Source: Rhodospirillaceae bacterium (GTDB lineage: Bacteria > Pseudomonadota > Alphaproteobacteria > MPNO01 > UBA2964). Taken from it: 24,038 nt of DNA. The stretch spans positions 1 through 24,038 of the forward strand of contig PATI01000060.1 in assembly GCA_002712335.1 (NCBI GenBank). Reading direction: 5' to 3'. The notes below the pieces were generated by a model. That model did not search any database, had not been told where the DNA came from, and worked only from the letters and a program-made list of their open reading frames with translations. Each line of letters starts with the position of its first letter. The stretch's first letter is position 1. Both the position numbers and the translations under genes were made by a program. This document shows positions 23,208-24,038 of this stretch, piece after piece.

Positions 23208-24038
23208 TTAAGAACCTATCTTTAACTCCTTCCGGCCAATACTATAGTAAATAAAACCAGCTTTTTCCATTTCGCTAAGGTTATAAATATTTCTAAGGTC
23301 GACAAGAATTGGGGTTTTAAGGAGACTTTTTACTCGGACTAAGTCTAGAGCTCTAAATGCATTCCATTCCGTAATAATAACAACAGCGTGGGCTCCATCC
23401 ATTGCCTCATATGGCCCTTTGCAAAATACCACATTATGGAGATAATTTTTTGCTTCTCTCATACCCTGCGGGTCAAACGCCTTTATTTTGGCCCCTGACT
23501 TTTGTAATTCAGGTATGATTACAAGACTAGGACTATCACGCATATCATCTGTATTCGGCTTAAAAGTGAGACCTAGAACCGCGATTGTTTTGTCTTTTAC
23601 CGACCCACCACAAGCCTTACTAACTTTATCAGCCATCTCAACTTTGCGGTGGTTATTAATATCCACCACTGTTTCAACAATCTTTATTGGCGCTCCCGCT
23701 TCTTGTGCTGTTTTTACAAGCGCTAGTGTATCTTTTGGAAAACATGACCCCCCATAACCGGGCCCCGCATGTAAAAACTTACTACCGATACGACCATCGA
23801 GCCCTATTCCTCTTGCGACATCTTGAATATCGGCATCCAATTTTTCACACAAAGTGGCGAATTCATTGATAAATGTTACCTTGGTCGCCAGAAACGAATT
23901 AGCGGCATATTTTATTAATTCTGCAGTTTCCAGAGTTGTTTGAACAATTGGTGTTTCTAGCAGATTAAGCGGTCTATATAGCTCACTCAGCACGTCAGCA
24001 GCGCGTTTGTTCTCCGTACCTATCACAACCCTATCCGG
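23208..24038 (-). CDS. ugd: UDP-glucose 6-dehydrogenase, C-terminal part (5' end beyond the window)
   Basis: This enzyme oxidises UDP-glucose to UDP-glucuronate with two NAD+. The reading frame stays open to the window edge: the last visible codons give PDRVVIGTEN, the usual mid-protein block, so the GTG at 24026 is an internal valine and not a start. About 276 residues are visible. They include the helix with ETAELIKYAANSFLATKVTF (20 residues), the catalytic cysteine in GPGYGGSCFPKDT and the C-terminal nucleotide-binding domain with VLGLTFKPNTDDMRDSPS (18 residues). The N-terminal NAD domain is missing because of the window edge. Adjacent to the phosphohexomutase gene, pointing to exopolysaccharide or LPS sugar supply. 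Confidence 0.95.
   Translation of the reverse strand, partial: PDRVVIGTENKRAADVLSELYRPLNLLETPIVQTTLETAELIKYAANSFLATKVTFINEFATLCEKLDADIQDVARGIGLDGRIGSKFLHAGPGYGGSCFPKDTLALVKTAQEAGAPIKIVETVVDINNHRKVEMADKVSKACGGSVKDKTIAVLGLTFKPNTDDMRDSPSLVIIPELQKSGAKIKAFDPQGMREAKNYLHNVVFCKGPYEAMDGAHAVVIITEWNAFRALDLVRVKSLLKTPILVDLRNIYNLSEMEKAGFIYYSIGRKELKIGS

Noticed and set aside
24024..24026. GTG as the start of the UDP-glucose dehydrogenase
   Set aside because: The frame continues open to the window edge and reads PDRVVIGTEN, a conserved internal block; the gene is cut by the window.
1..24038. Mobile element, prophage, toxin-antitoxin, defence system or CRISPR array
   Set aside because: No transposase, integrase, phage, restriction or cas genes and no regularly spaced direct repeats were seen. 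All protein genes fit a conserved core chromosome.

Overview
The window reads as ordinary chromosome from an AT-rich alphaproteobacterium, probably a free-living aquatic lineage near the Rhodospirillales. The lineage call rests on alphaproteobacterial markers: an NDUFA12-type complex I accessory subunit, a DUF2155 protein, an RNase E whose C-terminus ends in a GWW motif, and the blocks PBP1A-amidase-rne and aroQ-accB-accC-aat next to a DUF2155/mlaD/NDUFA12 block. I see no phage, transposon, integron, CRISPR array, rRNA or tRNA.

Layout. 1-1508 (minus): the 5' end of a class A penicillin-binding protein and, upstream of it, a periplasmic N-acetylmuramoyl-L-alanine amidase. A roughly 430-bp divergent leader separates these from rne (1943-4276, plus). 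4283-6922 (minus): a gamma-glutamyltransferase-like lipoprotein and a class I/II aminotransferase, almost touching. 6969-8315 (plus): an M48 metalloprotease with a TPR-like tail. 8338-10169 (minus): maleylacetoacetate isomerase and an ornithine decarboxylase-type enzyme. 10308-13211 (plus): aroQ, accB, accC and aat in a tight row. 13163-15191 (minus): NDUFA12, MlaD, a SAM methyltransferase and DUF2155, with DUF2155 overlapping the end of aat on the other strand. 15192-15885 has no convincing gene. Its right part is a GC-rich stem-loop island ending in a textbook intrinsic terminator, probably a small RNA or the leader of the next gene. 15886-17610 (plus): a RidA-family protein and a FemAB/GNAT-like protein. 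17628-20309 (minus): clpS-clpA. 20642-21826 (plus): a D,D-carboxypeptidase with a SPOR domain. 21823-24038 (minus): UDP-glucose dehydrogenase (cut by the window edge) and phosphomannomutase/phosphoglucomutase.

How the genes fit together. One theme is the cell envelope: PBP1A, amidase, SPOR carboxypeptidase, FemAB-like protein, MlaD, M48 protease, and nucleotide-sugar supply from Ugd and Pgm/Pmm. A second is the bacterial N-degron pathway: Aat attaches Leu/Phe, ClpS recognises it and ClpA unfolds the substrate for ClpP, and all three are encoded within about 8 kb. The rest is central metabolism (aroQ, accBC, polyamine synthesis, respiratory complex I) and RNA decay.

Most coding content is conventional. 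The items most worth a second look are the putative RNA at about 15640-15822, the Ser-for-Thr change at the expected GGT nucleophile, the structured rne leader, and the degradosome-type GWW tail of RNase E.
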